Origin: Mesorhizobium atlanticum
Lineage (GTDB): Bacteria; Pseudomonadota; Alphaproteobacteria; Rhizobiales; Rhizobiaceae
NCBI RefSeq assembly: GCF_003289965.1
Contig: NZ_QMBQ01000009.1
Coordinates: forward strand, 124,001 to 188,000
DNA: 64,000 nt
Direction of reading: 5' to 3'
The notes beneath the pieces were generated by a model. That model had not been told where the DNA came from, did not search any database, and saw only the letters and a program-made list of their open reading frames with translations. Below, in pieces: positions 44,316 through 54,351 of this stretch. The position numbers were made by a program, and so were the translations under genes. Numbering within the stretch: the stretch's first letter is position 1; every line of letters starts with the position of its first letter.

Positions 44316-46637
44316 TCAGACCGGAGGGTCGAAGGCGCGAATTACCGGAAGGTTGCCTTCGAAGCGCTCCACCTGGACTGTCGTCAGTTGCCCGGTACAA
44401 CCCTGTGCCAGGCGAGACGTGCCGATGTCCCGGGTGAGCACATTCGGATTGCCGTGCACGCAGAGCGGCTTTTCTTCGTTCGGATCGGCCGGATCGTACC
44501 AGGCGCCGGTCGCAAGCTGGATAACGCCGCGTCGCACGCCAACTGAAAGCATCACCCCTGCAAGGCAGGCGCCGCGTTCATTCGACAGCTTGATGATATT
44601 ACCCTCGCAGATACCGCGCGCCGCCGCATCCTCAGGATGCATAGTGGCGACCTCGCGGCCCCGGTGCTTGAAGGCAATGCTATGGCCGCCAAAGTCGAGC
44701 TGGCTGTGCAGCCGTGTCTTCGGTTGGTTGGAGATCAGCACAAAGGGCGTGTCTTTCGTCGGAACATAGACGGAGCCGAGCCAGGTCGGATGCCCGGGGC
44801 AATCGGCCTCTCCAAAGCTCGCGATCGTCTGAGAATAGATTTCCAGCCTGCCGCTTGGTGTCGGTAGCGGATGGGCCTCGGGGTCATTGCGGAAGGCGCG
44901 CAGGTAACCGCCGTCATCGGGCTGTTGCGGTAGGAGGAGCCCCTCGCCTGCCCAGAATGCGCCGAAGCTCGGCGCCGAAACACCCTGCTCCGAAAGCCCG
45001 GCACGGGTCTGCTCGTAAAGGTGCTCGAGCCATTGGCGCACGCTCCGGCCCTGTGTGAAAGCCTCGCGCACGCCGAGATACTCGGCGAGGTCTGCGAAAA
45101 TCTCATAGTCGTCGCGCGCTTCACCGTAAGGGGGCGCGACAGGATGCATCGGCACCAGCAGTGGGTCGTTGGAGTTGGCGCCGATGTCCTCGCGCTCCAG
45201 GGTCATCGTGCATGGCAGGACAATGTCGGCGTGACGCGCGGTCGCCGTCCATGCCAGTTCGTGGACCACCAAGGTATCCACGCGTGCGAAGGCCTTTCGC
45301 AGCCGGTTGAGGTCCTGGTGATGGTGGAAGGGGTTGCCGCCGGCCCAATAGACCAGCTTAATATCAGGATAGGTCCGGGTTTCGCCGTTGAAGCGATAAG
45401 TCTCGCCGGGTTCAAGCAGCATGTCGGCAATGCGTGCTACGGGGATAAAGTCGCTAACGCCGTTGCGCCCCTGTGACAGCGTTGGGATCGGCACGGCATT
45501 GTAGCGGCGCCCGTAATAGGCAATCGCACCCAGCGCATATCCATAGCCGCCGCCTGGCAGTCCGATCTGCCCCAGGGCAGCAGCAAGCACCATGCCTATC
45601 CAGACCGGCTGCTCTCCATGCTCGGCACGCTGCAGGGAATGCGAGACGACGATCAGCGCGCGTTTGCCGGCAAGCCGCCTTGCAAGCACAATGATTTTGT
45701 CGGCGCGAACGCCGGTGAGCGGCGCCGCCCAGGCCGCGTCCTTGGGTTGGCCGTCCGTAATGCCGAGCAGGTAGCGCTCGAAGATCGGCCAGCCGGAGGT
45801 GTAGCGTTCCAAAAAGGCGCGATCGTGTTTGCCTTCGACGACGAGCGTATGCACGATCGCCAGCATCAGTGCGGTGTCGCTGCCCGGTACGCACGAGACC
45901 CACTCCGCATTCGCCTCCTCCGGCAGATCGGAAAGCAAGGGGCTGACCAGCACGAAATTGCAGCCGCGTTCCGCCGCGCGCTTCATGGCGGAGCGCTCGA
46001 CATGTCTGCTGACGCTGCCGCCGGCGACCATTGAATTCTTCAGTGCCATGCCGCCGAAGGCGACGACGATCTCCGTATGCTCGGCGATCTGCTCCCAGGA
46101 GACATTGCGTTTCGTAAGCCCCTCATGATCGCCGATGATATGGGGGATAAGAACCTGAGAGGAGCCAGATGAATAGCTCGTTACCGACCGCACATAGCCG
46201 CCGCAAGCGACATTGAGAAAGCGGTGGATCTGGCTCTGCGCATGATGAAAGCGTCCGGCGCTCGACCAGCCGTAGGATCCTCCGAAAATGGCGCCCGGGC
46301 CAACCCCATCCCGAACCCGCATTAGTTCTTTGCCGAGCAGGTCGAGAGCCTTCTCCCAAGCTACGGGCACGAATTCGTCGCGTCCGCGGCGATCATCCGC
46401 GCCTGGACCGTTCTCCAGCCAGCCCTTGCGCACCATCGGCTGCGCCACGCGGGCGCGGTGACGCAATGCCGCGGGAAAATTCTGGATGATCCCGTTCGGG
46501 TCGGGATCGTCAGGATGCGGCCTCACCTCTAGCTGGTCGCCGCTCATCCGGGCTGAAAACACGCCCCAGTGCGAGGTGTGGGGACGAAAAACGGTGTCAG
46601 CGCGGTCATTTCGTTCGGCAGCGTCGGGCTGAAGCAT
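44316..46637 (-). CDS. cytoplasmic molybdopterin oxidoreductase (BisC / S- or N-oxide reductase type)
   Basis: 773 residues. DMSO-reductase family, bis-MGD type: N-terminal TSHWGVFSARMSGDQLEVRP, the molybdenum-ligand Ser in FGGSYGWSSAGRFHHAQSQI near residue 122, PIPTLSQGRNGV, a cofactor loop VYWAGGNPFHHHQDLNRLR and the C-terminal VLISNQPKTRLHSQLDFGG and VHGNPNVLTRDIGTSRLAQG. No Fe4S4 Cys motif and no Tat signal are seen, which fits BisC (biotin or methionine sulfoxide reductase) rather than periplasmic TMAO reductase. ATG 46637 (GTG 46640 also in frame). A 61-bp element shared with the AraC/MFS promoter lies about 65 bases upstream. Confidence 0.9.
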   Translation of the reverse strand: MLQPDAAERNDRADTVFRPHTSHWGVFSARMSGDQLEVRPHPDDPDPNGIIQNFPAALRHRARVAQPMVRKGWLENGPGADDRRGRDEFVPVAWEKALDLLGKELMRVRDGVGPGAIFGGSYGWSSAGRFHHAQSQIHRFLNVACGGYVRSVTSYSSGSSQVLIPHIIGDHEGLTKRNVSWEQIAEHTEIVVAFGGMALKNSMVAGGSVSRHVERSAMKRAAERGCNFVLVSPLLSDLPEEANAEWVSCVPGSDTALMLAIVHTLVVEGKHDRAFLERYTSGWPIFERYLLGITDGQPKDAAWAAPLTGVRADKIIVLARRLAGKRALIVVSHSLQRAEHGEQPVWIGMVLAAALGQIGLPGGGYGYALGAIAYYGRRYNAVPIPTLSQGRNGVSDFIPVARIADMLLEPGETYRFNGETRTYPDIKLVYWAGGNPFHHHQDLNRLRKAFARVDTLVVHELAWTATARHADIVLPCTMTLEREDIGANSNDPLLVPMHPVAPPYGEARDDYEIFADLAEYLGVREAFTQGRSVRQWLEHLYEQTRAGLSEQGVSAPSFGAFWAGEGLLLPQQPDDGGYLRAFRNDPEAHPLPTPSGRLEIYSQTIASFGEADCPGHPTWLGSVYVPTKDTPFVLISNQPKTRLHSQLDFGGHSIAFKHRGREVATMHPEDAAARGICEGNIIKLSNERGACLAGVMLSVGVRRGVIQLATGAWYDPADPNEEKPLCVHGNPNVLTRDIGTSRLAQGCTGQLTTVQVERFEGNLPVIRAFDPPV

Positions 46638-47211
46638 CACAGGAGCTTTCTTGGCCGAGGTCGCTCAGCTGGCGACCACCATGGTTCATTGGAAAGACAC
46701 TAGCGCATCCGGACATGGCCGTATCTCAACGAATTGACATTCGATTTAGACTATCTGCCAAATTCTCTTTTGCAGGGGTATCCGGGCTCCTCTGCGGGAT
46801 CTGGTTTAGAACTAGCAGCCGGGCAGACGCCTTGATCGAGCGGACACGGAACGTCACACGGGACCGTCCCGATCTCAAACCGGAACATATCGATCGAATG
46901 CCGGAACTTATGAATCTCGCCGTGCCGGATCGCCTGGTGGAGGAATCAGGATCTCGCGATCTCGTGGTCGGGGCACAAGCATGGCAAACTACGCCAGAAG
47001 GCCGATTCTCAATTTGAGGAGAAGCCAGAGCAACAAGATGCAGAACAGCAAGGCTTTCCCTGCCGCATAAATCTGCCAACGGATTGTCGCTCGGCGCGGC
47101 CCTAGCGGATAATCTCTCACCTTATCCGGTCCTTCCACATCGTCGCCATGCCGAAAGAGCTGCAGCCCTCCCATCGTAACGACGCGGACGCATCCCTCGA
47201 TGCAATGTCTT
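46638..47211. other. promoter region and spacer upstream of the molybdoenzyme
   Basis: 574 bases between the molybdoenzyme start and the end of the GlxA-type regulator. It contains the 61-bp element at 46702-46762. A plus-strand frame at 46715-47017 overlaps the element and has no recognisable similarity, so it is not annotated as a gene. Confidence 0.5.
46702..46762 (-). promoter_or_regulatory. 61-bp shared operator-like element, copy 2
   Basis: Same length as copy 1 at 43383-43443, with 45 identical positions and no gap. It lies 65 bases upstream of the molybdoenzyme start on the minus strand. Such a long conserved block in otherwise unrelated intergenic DNA suggests a functional operator/promoter. 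Confidence 0.75.
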
Positions 47212-48255
47212 CTAGCCGAGGCCACGCCCTACCCAGGCCGGAACCATTGCGCGACACCTTTGTGGCGTGATGCCATTGAACATCCTGAAGCACTTGGCGA
47301 AATGCGACGGTGAAATGAAGCCACACGCGATCGCGACGTCGGTGATGGGCAAGCGTGTGCCCTCGATCAGACGCTTGGCGTGGTCAACGCGAATGCGCAG
47401 ATATTGACGCACCGGCGGCATGCCGACATGCGTGGAGAACAAGCGTTCCAGTTGCCGCCGCGAGACGCCAGCCCGTCGTGCCACTTCAGCCATGGCTAGC
47501 GGGGTCTCAATGTTTTCCTCCATGATCCTCATGGCCATCAGAAGTTTTTCGCTCACGCCTGCAAATGCGACACCGGAAGGTCCTGTCTGGCGGTTTGATC
47601 CAGATCGCTGGCCATCGACAATGGCATGACGGCAGACCTCCTGCGCGATGAAGGCGCCGGCGTGGCTGGCAATGAGATCGACGGCCAGATCGAAAGCTGC
47701 CAATTCACCGGCGCAGGTCGAGAACTGGCCGTCCCTGATGAAGAGAGTGTCCCGGATTCGCGGCTGGGTGAACACCTCTGAAAAGGCGGCGAGCCGCGAC
47801 CAATGGATCGTGCAGCGCGCGCCCGCCAGAAGACCGGTCTGGGCGAGCAGCCACGTCGCGGTCCCGACGGCGGTTACCGGGACACCGTGCCGTACAGCCG
47901 TGCGCAAGAAGCTGTTGAGCTGTGGCGTGAACTGTTGTTCCACCTGTTCACCTGCAACGACGGCCAGATAATCCGGCTTTTGCGAAGCTTGCTGGTCGCC
48001 GATCGTGGTGTCCACGGCGATCGAGATGCCGTTGGCACCCAGAACGTCACGGGCATTGATCCCTGCCACCCGCCACCGGAACAGCTCCGATCTCGACACC
48101 GTGTTGGCAATGCGGAGCGGTTCGAGGAAGGCATGCAAAGCGAGGTGCGAGAACCCTGGTAAAACCAGAACCAGCAACTCCGTCGAGCAGCCGCCAGCCG
48201 GACCGTCAAGCCGGACCGGTGAGGTGCTGGCGGTTATGTTGGCTGGTGCGTTCAT
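47212..48255 (-). CDS. GlxA-type AraC regulator (GATase-1-like sensor domain)
   Basis: 347 residues. The N-terminal DJ-1/PfpI-like domain starts LLVLVLPGFSHLALHAFLEP and contains VVAGEQVEQQF and VGTATWLLAQTGLL; the C-terminal domain has two helix-turn-helices, LAMAEVARRAGVSRRQLERL and ITDVAIACGFISPSHFAKCF. This is the GbdR/CdhR layout, whose members respond to betaine, carnitine or related compounds. It lies next to an MttB-family gene and a betaine-type ABC transporter, all on the same strand, so control of them is likely. A paralogue is at 55112; both begin MNAP. Confidence 0.92.
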   Translation of the reverse strand: MNAPANITASTSPVRLDGPAGGCSTELLVLVLPGFSHLALHAFLEPLRIANTVSRSELFRWRVAGINARDVLGANGISIAVDTTIGDQQASQKPDYLAVVAGEQVEQQFTPQLNSFLRTAVRHGVPVTAVGTATWLLAQTGLLAGARCTIHWSRLAAFSEVFTQPRIRDTLFIRDGQFSTCAGELAAFDLAVDLIASHAGAFIAQEVCRHAIVDGQRSGSNRQTGPSGVAFAGVSEKLLMAMRIMEENIETPLAMAEVARRAGVSRRQLERLFSTHVGMPPVRQYLRIRVDHAKRLIEGTRLPITDVAIACGFISPSHFAKCFRMFNGITPQRCRAMVPAWVGRGLG

Positions 48256-48434
48256 CGGTTTTCGCCATTCGATTGGGCGGGCCTGATCCCGCTTGTATCA
48301 CCCAGGCCCGAGGCCGTACGGGCCAGTACCGAAGAAATTTCCATTCCAGACGGACACCCTGCGGCTTTCTCCTCGTAATCCCCCCGATAATCCATGCCGT
48401 CACTGCGGCGGCCGCCGCGGCATAGCCGGCCGCG

Positions 48435-49955
48435 CTAGAGCACGGCATCGCCGATTTCGGTCTCCCTGCGCTTTATAAAGTCCAGAAGCGCCTCGTCGAT
48501 GGCTTCGTCGATCGGCGGCGCCTCGTATTCCTTCAGCGCCCGCGCTGCTGCCTCGAGCCCCCGCGTGTTTGCATCCTTGGAACCGTTGAACGACCACTGC
48601 TCAAAGCTGTCGTGGTTCATCAATTCGGGGACAAAAAAGGCATGCTCAAAATTCTTCAGCGTGTGCTCGGTTCCCAAATAGTGAGACCCAGGCTCGCTCT
48701 GCCGGATCGCATCCATCGCTTCGTCGATCTCGCGCAAGGCGATGCCCTGTCCCAGCTTGTAGAACATCACCATCTGCTCGGCGTCGAGCATGAACTTGCT
48801 GTAGCTTTGGGTCAAAGCCGCCTCGAGATAACCGGTCGTGGAAAGCACGAAGTTCGCGCCGGCGATAAGCGCACCGTACATGTTGCGCGCGGCCTCATAA
48901 CCGGCCTGAGCATCCACGAGCTTCGAGCTTGTGTTGCTGCCGCTGCAGCGCCAGGGCAGCTTGTAGTGCCTGGCCAATTGACCGACCAGCAAGTTCATGT
49001 GGCAGATTTCGGGCGTGCCGGCCATCGGCGCGCCGCTCTTCATCGACACCGTCGCCAGCCACTGGCCGTAGATGCAAGGCGCGCCAGGCCGCACCAGCTG
49101 TGCAAAGGCGATACCGGCAAGGGCCTCGGCGTTGAGCTGCGCAACCGCCGCAACGGTGCTTGCGGCGGTGCTGGCGCCGCCCAGAACGAACGGAGCGAAG
49201 ATCATGGCCTGGTTGTTGGCTGAATATACCTTGACCGCATCGAGCATCGTTGCGTCCCAGACGAGAGGGGAATTGCAATTGGCAAGCGAAATGAGGACCG
49301 TGTTGTCCTCGAGGAATTCATCGCCGAACACGATCTTGGCCATGGCGATCGTGTCTTCCGCCCTCTCGCGCGAAGTAACCGCACCCATGAACGGCTTGTC
49401 GGAATAGCGTATCAGGCTGTAGTTCATGTGCAGATGACGCTTGGGGACGGCGACGTCCATCGGCTCGCACAGCACACCGCCTGTCATGTGGATTGCTGGC
49501 GCCTGATAGGCGAGCTTTGCGAAGTTTCTGAAATCCTCGATCGTAGAGTTCCGCCTCCTGCCCTCCAGATCGAGCACGTTAGGCGATCCGTAGGCAGGAA
49601 CGAAGATGCTTCTTCTGCCGCCGAGACCGATCGTCCTGGCTGGATTTCTCGCAACCACGGTGAATGCTTCGGGAGCTTTGGCGACCAGCTCCAGAAGCTG
49701 ATTCCGGTCAATCCTCACTCGCTGGCCGTCGACGGCAGCGCCGGCCGCGCGCCATAGCGCGACCGCCTCGTCATCACGGAATTCAATGCCTATTTCTTCC
49801 AGTATCTGCATGGATATATTATGAACCCGAAGCAAATCTTCCTGGCTCAGCAGATCCATATAGGGCAATCCGCGTTCAAGCGGCGGCATGAAAGTAACCG
49901 TTCTGTCAGAACGCATTTTTTGCCGAGCGCCTCGGCCGCCTGATCTCGCCGACAT
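48435..49955 (-). CDS. MttB-family (non-pyrrolysine) methylamine/betaine methyltransferase
   Basis: 506 residues of the trimethylamine methyltransferase family: FMPPLERGLPYMDLLSQEDL, ILEEIGIEFRDDEAVALWRA, RIDRNQLLELVAKAPEAF, FVPAYGSPNVLDLEGRRR and SSKLVDAQAGYEAARNMYGA. The frame is open throughout with no in-frame amber, so no pyrrolysine is used; such members (MtgB and relatives) demethylate glycine betaine or proline betaine onto a corrinoid protein. The start at 49955 gives the short basic N-terminus usual in rhizobia; the frame to 50105 is unlikely. A corrinoid protein is encoded 4.4 kb away on the other strand, and ProV/ProW-type transport genes lie next upstream. Confidence 0.9.
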   Translation of the reverse strand: MSARSGGRGARQKMRSDRTVTFMPPLERGLPYMDLLSQEDLLRVHNISMQILEEIGIEFRDDEAVALWRAAGAAVDGQRVRIDRNQLLELVAKAPEAFTVVARNPARTIGLGGRRSIFVPAYGSPNVLDLEGRRRNSTIEDFRNFAKLAYQAPAIHMTGGVLCEPMDVAVPKRHLHMNYSLIRYSDKPFMGAVTSRERAEDTIAMAKIVFGDEFLEDNTVLISLANCNSPLVWDATMLDAVKVYSANNQAMIFAPFVLGGASTAASTVAAVAQLNAEALAGIAFAQLVRPGAPCIYGQWLATVSMKSGAPMAGTPEICHMNLLVGQLARHYKLPWRCSGSNTSSKLVDAQAGYEAARNMYGALIAGANFVLSTTGYLEAALTQSYSKFMLDAEQMVMFYKLGQGIALREIDEAMDAIRQSEPGSHYLGTEHTLKNFEHAFFVPELMNHDSFEQWSFNGSKDANTRGLEAAARALKEYEAPPIDEAIDEALLDFIKRRETEIGDAVL

Positions 49956-50461
49956 TTTTTTATCCCTGATTATAAGTCGGCAATATACGGCTCGGCGATG
50001 ACGCGAACCACCAACAAAAAAATAATGTAACTTATGAACTGAGGTTATGAGCGTATCCGGCCGACATCGTCCGTCACACATGATCCCTGGCCTGCAAATC
50101 GCCAAGCCTCTGCCGGCGGCGCATAGGTAGGTTGCGCCGCGATCTCATCCAGGTTTCAGAATCTGACGCCCAAAAGGCGGCGTGCAGAAACCGCTTTTAG
50201 AGGGCCCCAGCGAGCTCCAGTGCGGTGCCGGCAATCACACAAGCGACCTCCGAGTTCAGAAGCTAGGCTGCAATGCTTTCAAAGCCGCCCGAGAGGCTTC
50301 AGCCTGAAGAGTTCCCACGATCGCATCGGCGGGGTCGGAATGCGAAGGAAGCATTGGCGCCTGACCCGTGCCGCAGATGGATTCAGCGCCTTGCCGTTGA
50401 CCCTGCGGGGCAACAGCGGCGGCAAGCCCTGACAGCCGTGGCGCTTCAATGTCTCGTGTGC
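49956..50461. other. spacer between methyltransferase and ABC genes
   Basis: 506 bases. No gene is supported on either strand; no substrate-binding-protein signal peptide or fold is found here. An AT-rich run around 50010-50040 may hold the promoter of the methyltransferase gene. Confidence 0.5.
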
Positions 50462-51601
50462 CTAAAGACGCTCATGCACGCCGCGCAGGATTGACGATGC
50501 GGTGATCACACCGACATCTGCACCGCCATCGTCGACCACGACCATCGGCGTGTTGCCATGTCGGTTGGACAGACCGAGCAGTTCCTCGATCGGCGTATCC
50601 AGTCTCAGCCGCGGGGCATCGGCCAAGGGCTGGCCCTGCCCCACGGTTCTGAACTCTTCGAGTGGCAACATCACCGTCTCGGCCTTGAGAAGCTTCAAAC
50701 GACTGCTTCCCTGGACGAATTTCTCGACATAGGGGTCATTCGGGCTGCCGAGTATCTCGTCTGCCGAACCGATCTGAAGCATCTTGCCGTCTTTCATGAC
50801 ACCAATATGGTGTCCGAGCCGGACCGCTTCATCGAGATCATGGGTGATGAACAGCGTGGTCTTTCCCAATTTCGTCGACAACGCCTTGAACTGATCCTGC
50901 AATTCCCGCCGAATGAGCGGATCAAGAGCAGAGAAGGGTTCGTCCATCAACAGAATCGCGGGATCGGCCGCTAGTGCCCGCGCAAGCCCAACCCTTTGCT
51001 TCATTCCGCCGGAAAGCTGATCGGGATAACGGTCGCCCCAACCGGCAAGCTGGACGAGCTCAAGCTTTTCCTCCGCGATTTCACGGCGCTGCCGCACGCT
51101 TGCCTTGCGCAGCTCCAGGCTCAGCGCGACGTTGTCGCGAACGGTGCGATGGGGAAGCAGCGCGACGTTCTGGAAGACCATCCCCATGGTACGCGCGCGC
51201 AGCTCACGCATCTCATTTTCGGATTTCTGGTTGATGTCTTCGCCGCCGACGATAATCTGGCCGGAGCTCGGTTTTATCAGGCGGTTCACATGCCGGACCA
51301 GCGTCGACTTGCCGCTTCCCGAGAGCCCCATAACGCAGAAGATCTCGCCCGCCTCGACCTTGAAGGAGACACCGGCAACAGCTGCAACACAGCCGTATTT
51401 CTCAAGGAGCGCTGCCTTGGAAAGATCGTTGCGCTGGACGCTCGCGAGATCGAGCTTGGAGCCCGTCCCGAAGACCTTCCACACGTCCTTGAATTCAACG
51501 GAATGCGCTTTCAAAGGTAAGCTCCACTGTTGAGAAGTTTCGCCCGGCCGAACAACGGCTGATGGTAGGCGAACCAGCGTTCCTATTGTTTCGCTAGCCA
51601 A
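50462..51601 (-). CDS. glycine-betaine/proline-type ABC transporter ATP-binding protein (ProV/OpuAA-like)
   Basis: 379 residues. Walker A VMGLSGSGKSTLVRHVNRLI, Q-loop MVFQNVALLPHRTV, signature LSGGMKQRVGLARALA, Walker B AILLMDEPFSALDPL and switch His FITHDLDEA. The N-terminal extension with a VFGTGSK..ALLEKYGCVAAV segment and a C-terminal CBS-like region (NTPMVVVDDGGADVGVITAS) are typical of the quaternary-amine subfamily. It lies just after the permease gene, 53 bases away, on the same strand. The whole group would import betaine-like osmolytes or substrates for the methyltransferase. Confidence 0.94.
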   Translation of the reverse strand: MASETIGTLVRLPSAVVRPGETSQQWSLPLKAHSVEFKDVWKVFGTGSKLDLASVQRNDLSKAALLEKYGCVAAVAGVSFKVEAGEIFCVMGLSGSGKSTLVRHVNRLIKPSSGQIIVGGEDINQKSENEMRELRARTMGMVFQNVALLPHRTVRDNVALSLELRKASVRQRREIAEEKLELVQLAGWGDRYPDQLSGGMKQRVGLARALAADPAILLMDEPFSALDPLIRRELQDQFKALSTKLGKTTLFITHDLDEAVRLGHHIGVMKDGKMLQIGSADEILGSPNDPYVEKFVQGSSRLKLLKAETVMLPLEEFRTVGQGQPLADAPRLRLDTPIEELLGLSNRHGNTPMVVVDDGGADVGVITASSILRGVHERL

Positions 51602-51654
51602 TTTCCCGTTGATCGTAGTGGCCTTTGCGGGACTTGACGCACAGAGCTTCAGCG

Positions 51655-52665
51655 TTATGCGGGCCGCTCATAGTCGTTCCCTTTGTTTTGAGAAAGGAGT
51701 TCGGCGCCGGCCGCCTTCCAATCTTGTGTGGCGGAGGGGCTATAAGGTCTGAGCATCGTGGTAAACACGGATGCTGGTCCCCGCCTGTACCAGGCGACGT
51801 GGCCGAACTGTCTGCGTCGCGACATGGCGGCTTGCGTCAGGCGATCGAGGATGACGGCAAGAATAACGATGCCGATCCCGCCGGTCGCGGCGAGGCCGAC
51901 ATCCAGGCGACCGATCCCGCGCAAGACCATCTGGCCAAGGCCGCCGACGGCGATCATGGAGGCAACGACGACCATTGAAAGAGACATCATCAAGGTCTGA
52001 TTGACGCCCGCCAGGATGCTCGGCAGCGCCAGCGGCAACTGAGCCTTGAACAGAAGCTGGTTGTTCGTGGCTCCGAAGGCGCGCATGGCCTCCACGACTT
52101 CTTCGGGGACCTGCCGGATGCCCAATGCGGTCAGCCTAATCACGGGCGGAAGCGCGAAGATGATCGTCACGATCACTCCCGGCACATTGCCGATCCCGAA
52201 CAGCATGACGACGGGCACGAGATACACGAATGAGGGGATCGTCTGCATTGTGTCGAGGATCGGCCGATAGATCGCCGCCGCGCGTTCGCTGCGACCGGCA
52301 ATCACGCCGAGCGGGATTCCGACGATCATGCAAAAGACCACTGCCGTGAACACGAGAGACAATGTCGTCATCGTTTCACCCCAAATGCCGAGGAGACCGA
52401 CAACCACCAACAGGCCCGCCACCTGGAGCGCGAGGCGCCACCCGGCGATCTGCCAGGCAACCAGGCCGACGAACACGATGGTGACAAGCGGCGGGATGCC
52501 GTTTAGCCCAAGGTTAAAAGCCGTGAGCAGCTTGTCGAAAGGCCATTTCAAGGTCTGGAACAGCGGTCGATAATTCGTAACCACCCAGGTCAAGACGTCC
52601 TGAACCCACTGACTGAACGGCAAGTGCCAGCTTTTGAATGGATCTAAGATATCGGCCAGACTCAA
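51655..52665 (-). CDS. glycine-betaine/proline-type ABC transporter permease (ProW/OpuAB-like)
   Basis: 336 residues. Membrane segments (LVTIVFVGLVAWQIAGWRLA, VAGLLVVVGLLGIWGETMTT, VVFCMIVGIPLGVIAGRSE) and the EAA loop VEAMRAFGATNNQLLFKAQL near residue 210 define the family; MSLSMVVVASMIAVGGLGQM is also typical. AAGGAG lies six bases before TTG 52665, which gives a normal length; the frame to 52734 would pass over that ribosome site. No substrate-binding protein gene lies on either side, which is unusual for this system. Confidence 0.92.
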   Translation of the reverse strand: MSLADILDPFKSWHLPFSQWVQDVLTWVVTNYRPLFQTLKWPFDKLLTAFNLGLNGIPPLVTIVFVGLVAWQIAGWRLALQVAGLLVVVGLLGIWGETMTTLSLVFTAVVFCMIVGIPLGVIAGRSERAAAIYRPILDTMQTIPSFVYLVPVVMLFGIGNVPGVIVTIIFALPPVIRLTALGIRQVPEEVVEAMRAFGATNNQLLFKAQLPLALPSILAGVNQTLMMSLSMVVVASMIAVGGLGQMVLRGIGRLDVGLAATGGIGIVILAVILDRLTQAAMSRRRQFGHVAWYRRGPASVFTTMLRPYSPSATQDWKAAGAELLSQNKGNDYERPA

Positions 52666-52948
52666 CGAAAGCTCCTTTCGACCAGAAAACCCACCCTCGA
52701 GTTTTCTGGAAACCGCCCATTGCGATGGTGCCAACGCCGCCTTGATTCCTCAAAAAGCAGACGGATTGGCTGCAGGCGCAGCACTGCACCATGCCCGAAC
52801 AGCTGAAGCAGCCGCAGTCCGGATCGCATTGGCCCACTCACTCCCGACAGGGATTTCACCACATCGCGAGTTGTGGCCCTGTCACTTCAAGGGACGCTAG
52901 TCACGCGGGCGCGACAAAACAACCGAAGAAATAGTTATACGCGGCCGA

Positions 52949-53971
52949 CTAAATGTTATCATTCGGACGCGGCTTCGAAGTTGCGGTCGGCGATTCCTGG
53001 CCAAGCCCCGGGGCCGCGCCAACGAACTCGGCGCTTGGCGCAGGCGCGGCAGGCTTAAGTTCCTGAACCTCTTCGACCAGCCAGTCTCGGAAGATTTGGA
53101 CGTCTTCGCGTCCGATCGCGGTGTCCGGTATCACGAGATGATGTTTTCTGCCGGTGAGATAACTTTCGCCGAGAGGCCTGATCAGCGTACCTTCATTGAC
53201 ATAGTCGCTCACCAGGTGACGCCACCCCAGGCCGATGCCGTAGCCTCTGATGACTGACTGCATCATGGTTGGATAATTGTTGAAAGTAATGGTGCGCTTG
53301 AAGGAAGGGGAGACCCCGAACTGCTCTAGCCAGTGCACCCAATCGAAGGGCGACCACGGATAGGCGGACCAGTGCTGGTCGTCCATGACCAAAAGCACCT
53401 CGTTCACCAGATCCGTCGGCGTCAGGATTTGCGGTGAGTGCGGCTGGTAGGCTTTGCTGCAAACAGGAAAGACCTCCTCGCTGAAGAGTTCGGTCGCCGT
53501 GAAGCCAGGGCGCGGCAGATGGCCCATGACCACGGAAACGTCAAAACCGTCCGTGGCCGGCGCCGGGCTGCGCTCGAGCGAAACCAGGTGGAGATCGACC
53601 TTCGGATTGGCGGCAACGAAGTCGCCGATCCGGCGGCTCATAAACAGGGTCGCGAAGGACATCGGCATGCCGACGGTCAGGGGCTGGGCCTTCTGTCTCC
53701 TGCGCACGCTGTCAAATGCCGCCGCCATATGCCCGAGGCTCAGCGTCACCGCCTCGAACAGCTCTTCTCCGGGAGCCGATAGCGAGACCTTCTGGTTGCC
53801 ACGATTGAACAGTTGGACTTGCAGATGGTCTTCAAGCGTCAGGATGTGGCGACTGACTGCGGCCTGGGTAACCGAAAGCTCGTTGGCAGCCTTGGTGAAG
53901 CTCAAATGCCGTGCCGCGGCCTCAAATGCCCGAAGGGCGCTCAAGGGAAGCCTGCGATAGTCCTTCGACAT
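52949..53971 (-). CDS. LysR-family (GcvA-like) regulator
   Basis: 340 residues. N-terminal winged helix: LPLSALRAFEAAARHLSFTK then ELSVTQAAVSRHILTLEDHL, with the LFNRGNQKVSLSAPGEELFE follow-on of the GcvA group. The effector domain contains DFVAANPKVDLHLVSLERSP and YGIGLGWRHLVSDYV. The C-terminal ~40 residues are Pro/Ala-rich and probably disordered. It is upstream of the ABC permease on the same strand with a 283-base gap that shows no other gene. Confidence 0.92.
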   Translation of the reverse strand: MSKDYRRLPLSALRAFEAAARHLSFTKAANELSVTQAAVSRHILTLEDHLQVQLFNRGNQKVSLSAPGEELFEAVTLSLGHMAAAFDSVRRRQKAQPLTVGMPMSFATLFMSRRIGDFVAANPKVDLHLVSLERSPAPATDGFDVSVVMGHLPRPGFTATELFSEEVFPVCSKAYQPHSPQILTPTDLVNEVLLVMDDQHWSAYPWSPFDWVHWLEQFGVSPSFKRTITFNNYPTMMQSVIRGYGIGLGWRHLVSDYVNEGTLIRPLGESYLTGRKHHLVIPDTAIGREDVQIFRDWLVEEVQELKPAAPAPSAEFVGAAPGLGQESPTATSKPRPNDNI

Positions 53972-54159
53972 GATAAATTGTTATACCGGTCCCGACAAAA
54001 AGTAAATTGCGCCTCGTCGCTTTCTCTATAGCATGGCAGCAGTCGATATCAATGATCTCAATTGCGCAAGCTCGACCGGAGTAATTCCGAGCCGCAGCTT
54101 GAGCATAGTGGAGGTGATCTGGTCACACAAATAAAAGTCATTGCCCGACCAGGGATCGC

Positions 54160-54330
54160 GTGACGGACGGCAGGCGTTTTTTGCGCCGGTCGGCTGTTCG
54201 GCACAAGGCGGAAGAGGCTACAAAGCTCAAGCACTGCAAGAAGGTCTTCTTCGGCAGCATCAACTCCCAAGGCTTCGCCGGAAGCCTGGTCGGTGCCCCA
54301 GTGAATGGGGTACCGACCTTCTTGTTCGAC
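54160..54330 (+). pseudogene. unidentified gene 3' fragment before the corrinoid gene
   Basis: A frame from GTG 54160 ends in AGSLVGAPVNGVPTFLFDPQ, which looks like a protein C-terminus with a thioredoxin-fold-like GVPTF cis-Pro motif. No complete domain is present. It lies 22 bases before the corrinoid-protein gene and may be the cut end of its former neighbour. Identification is weak. Confidence 0.3.
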
Positions 54331-54351
54331 CCACAATGAGGCAAGACCGAC

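Noticed and set aside
46715..47017. A 100-codon plus-strand frame between the molybdoenzyme and the GlxA regulator
   Set aside because: It starts inside the 61-bp shared element, has no ribosome site and no recognisable similarity.
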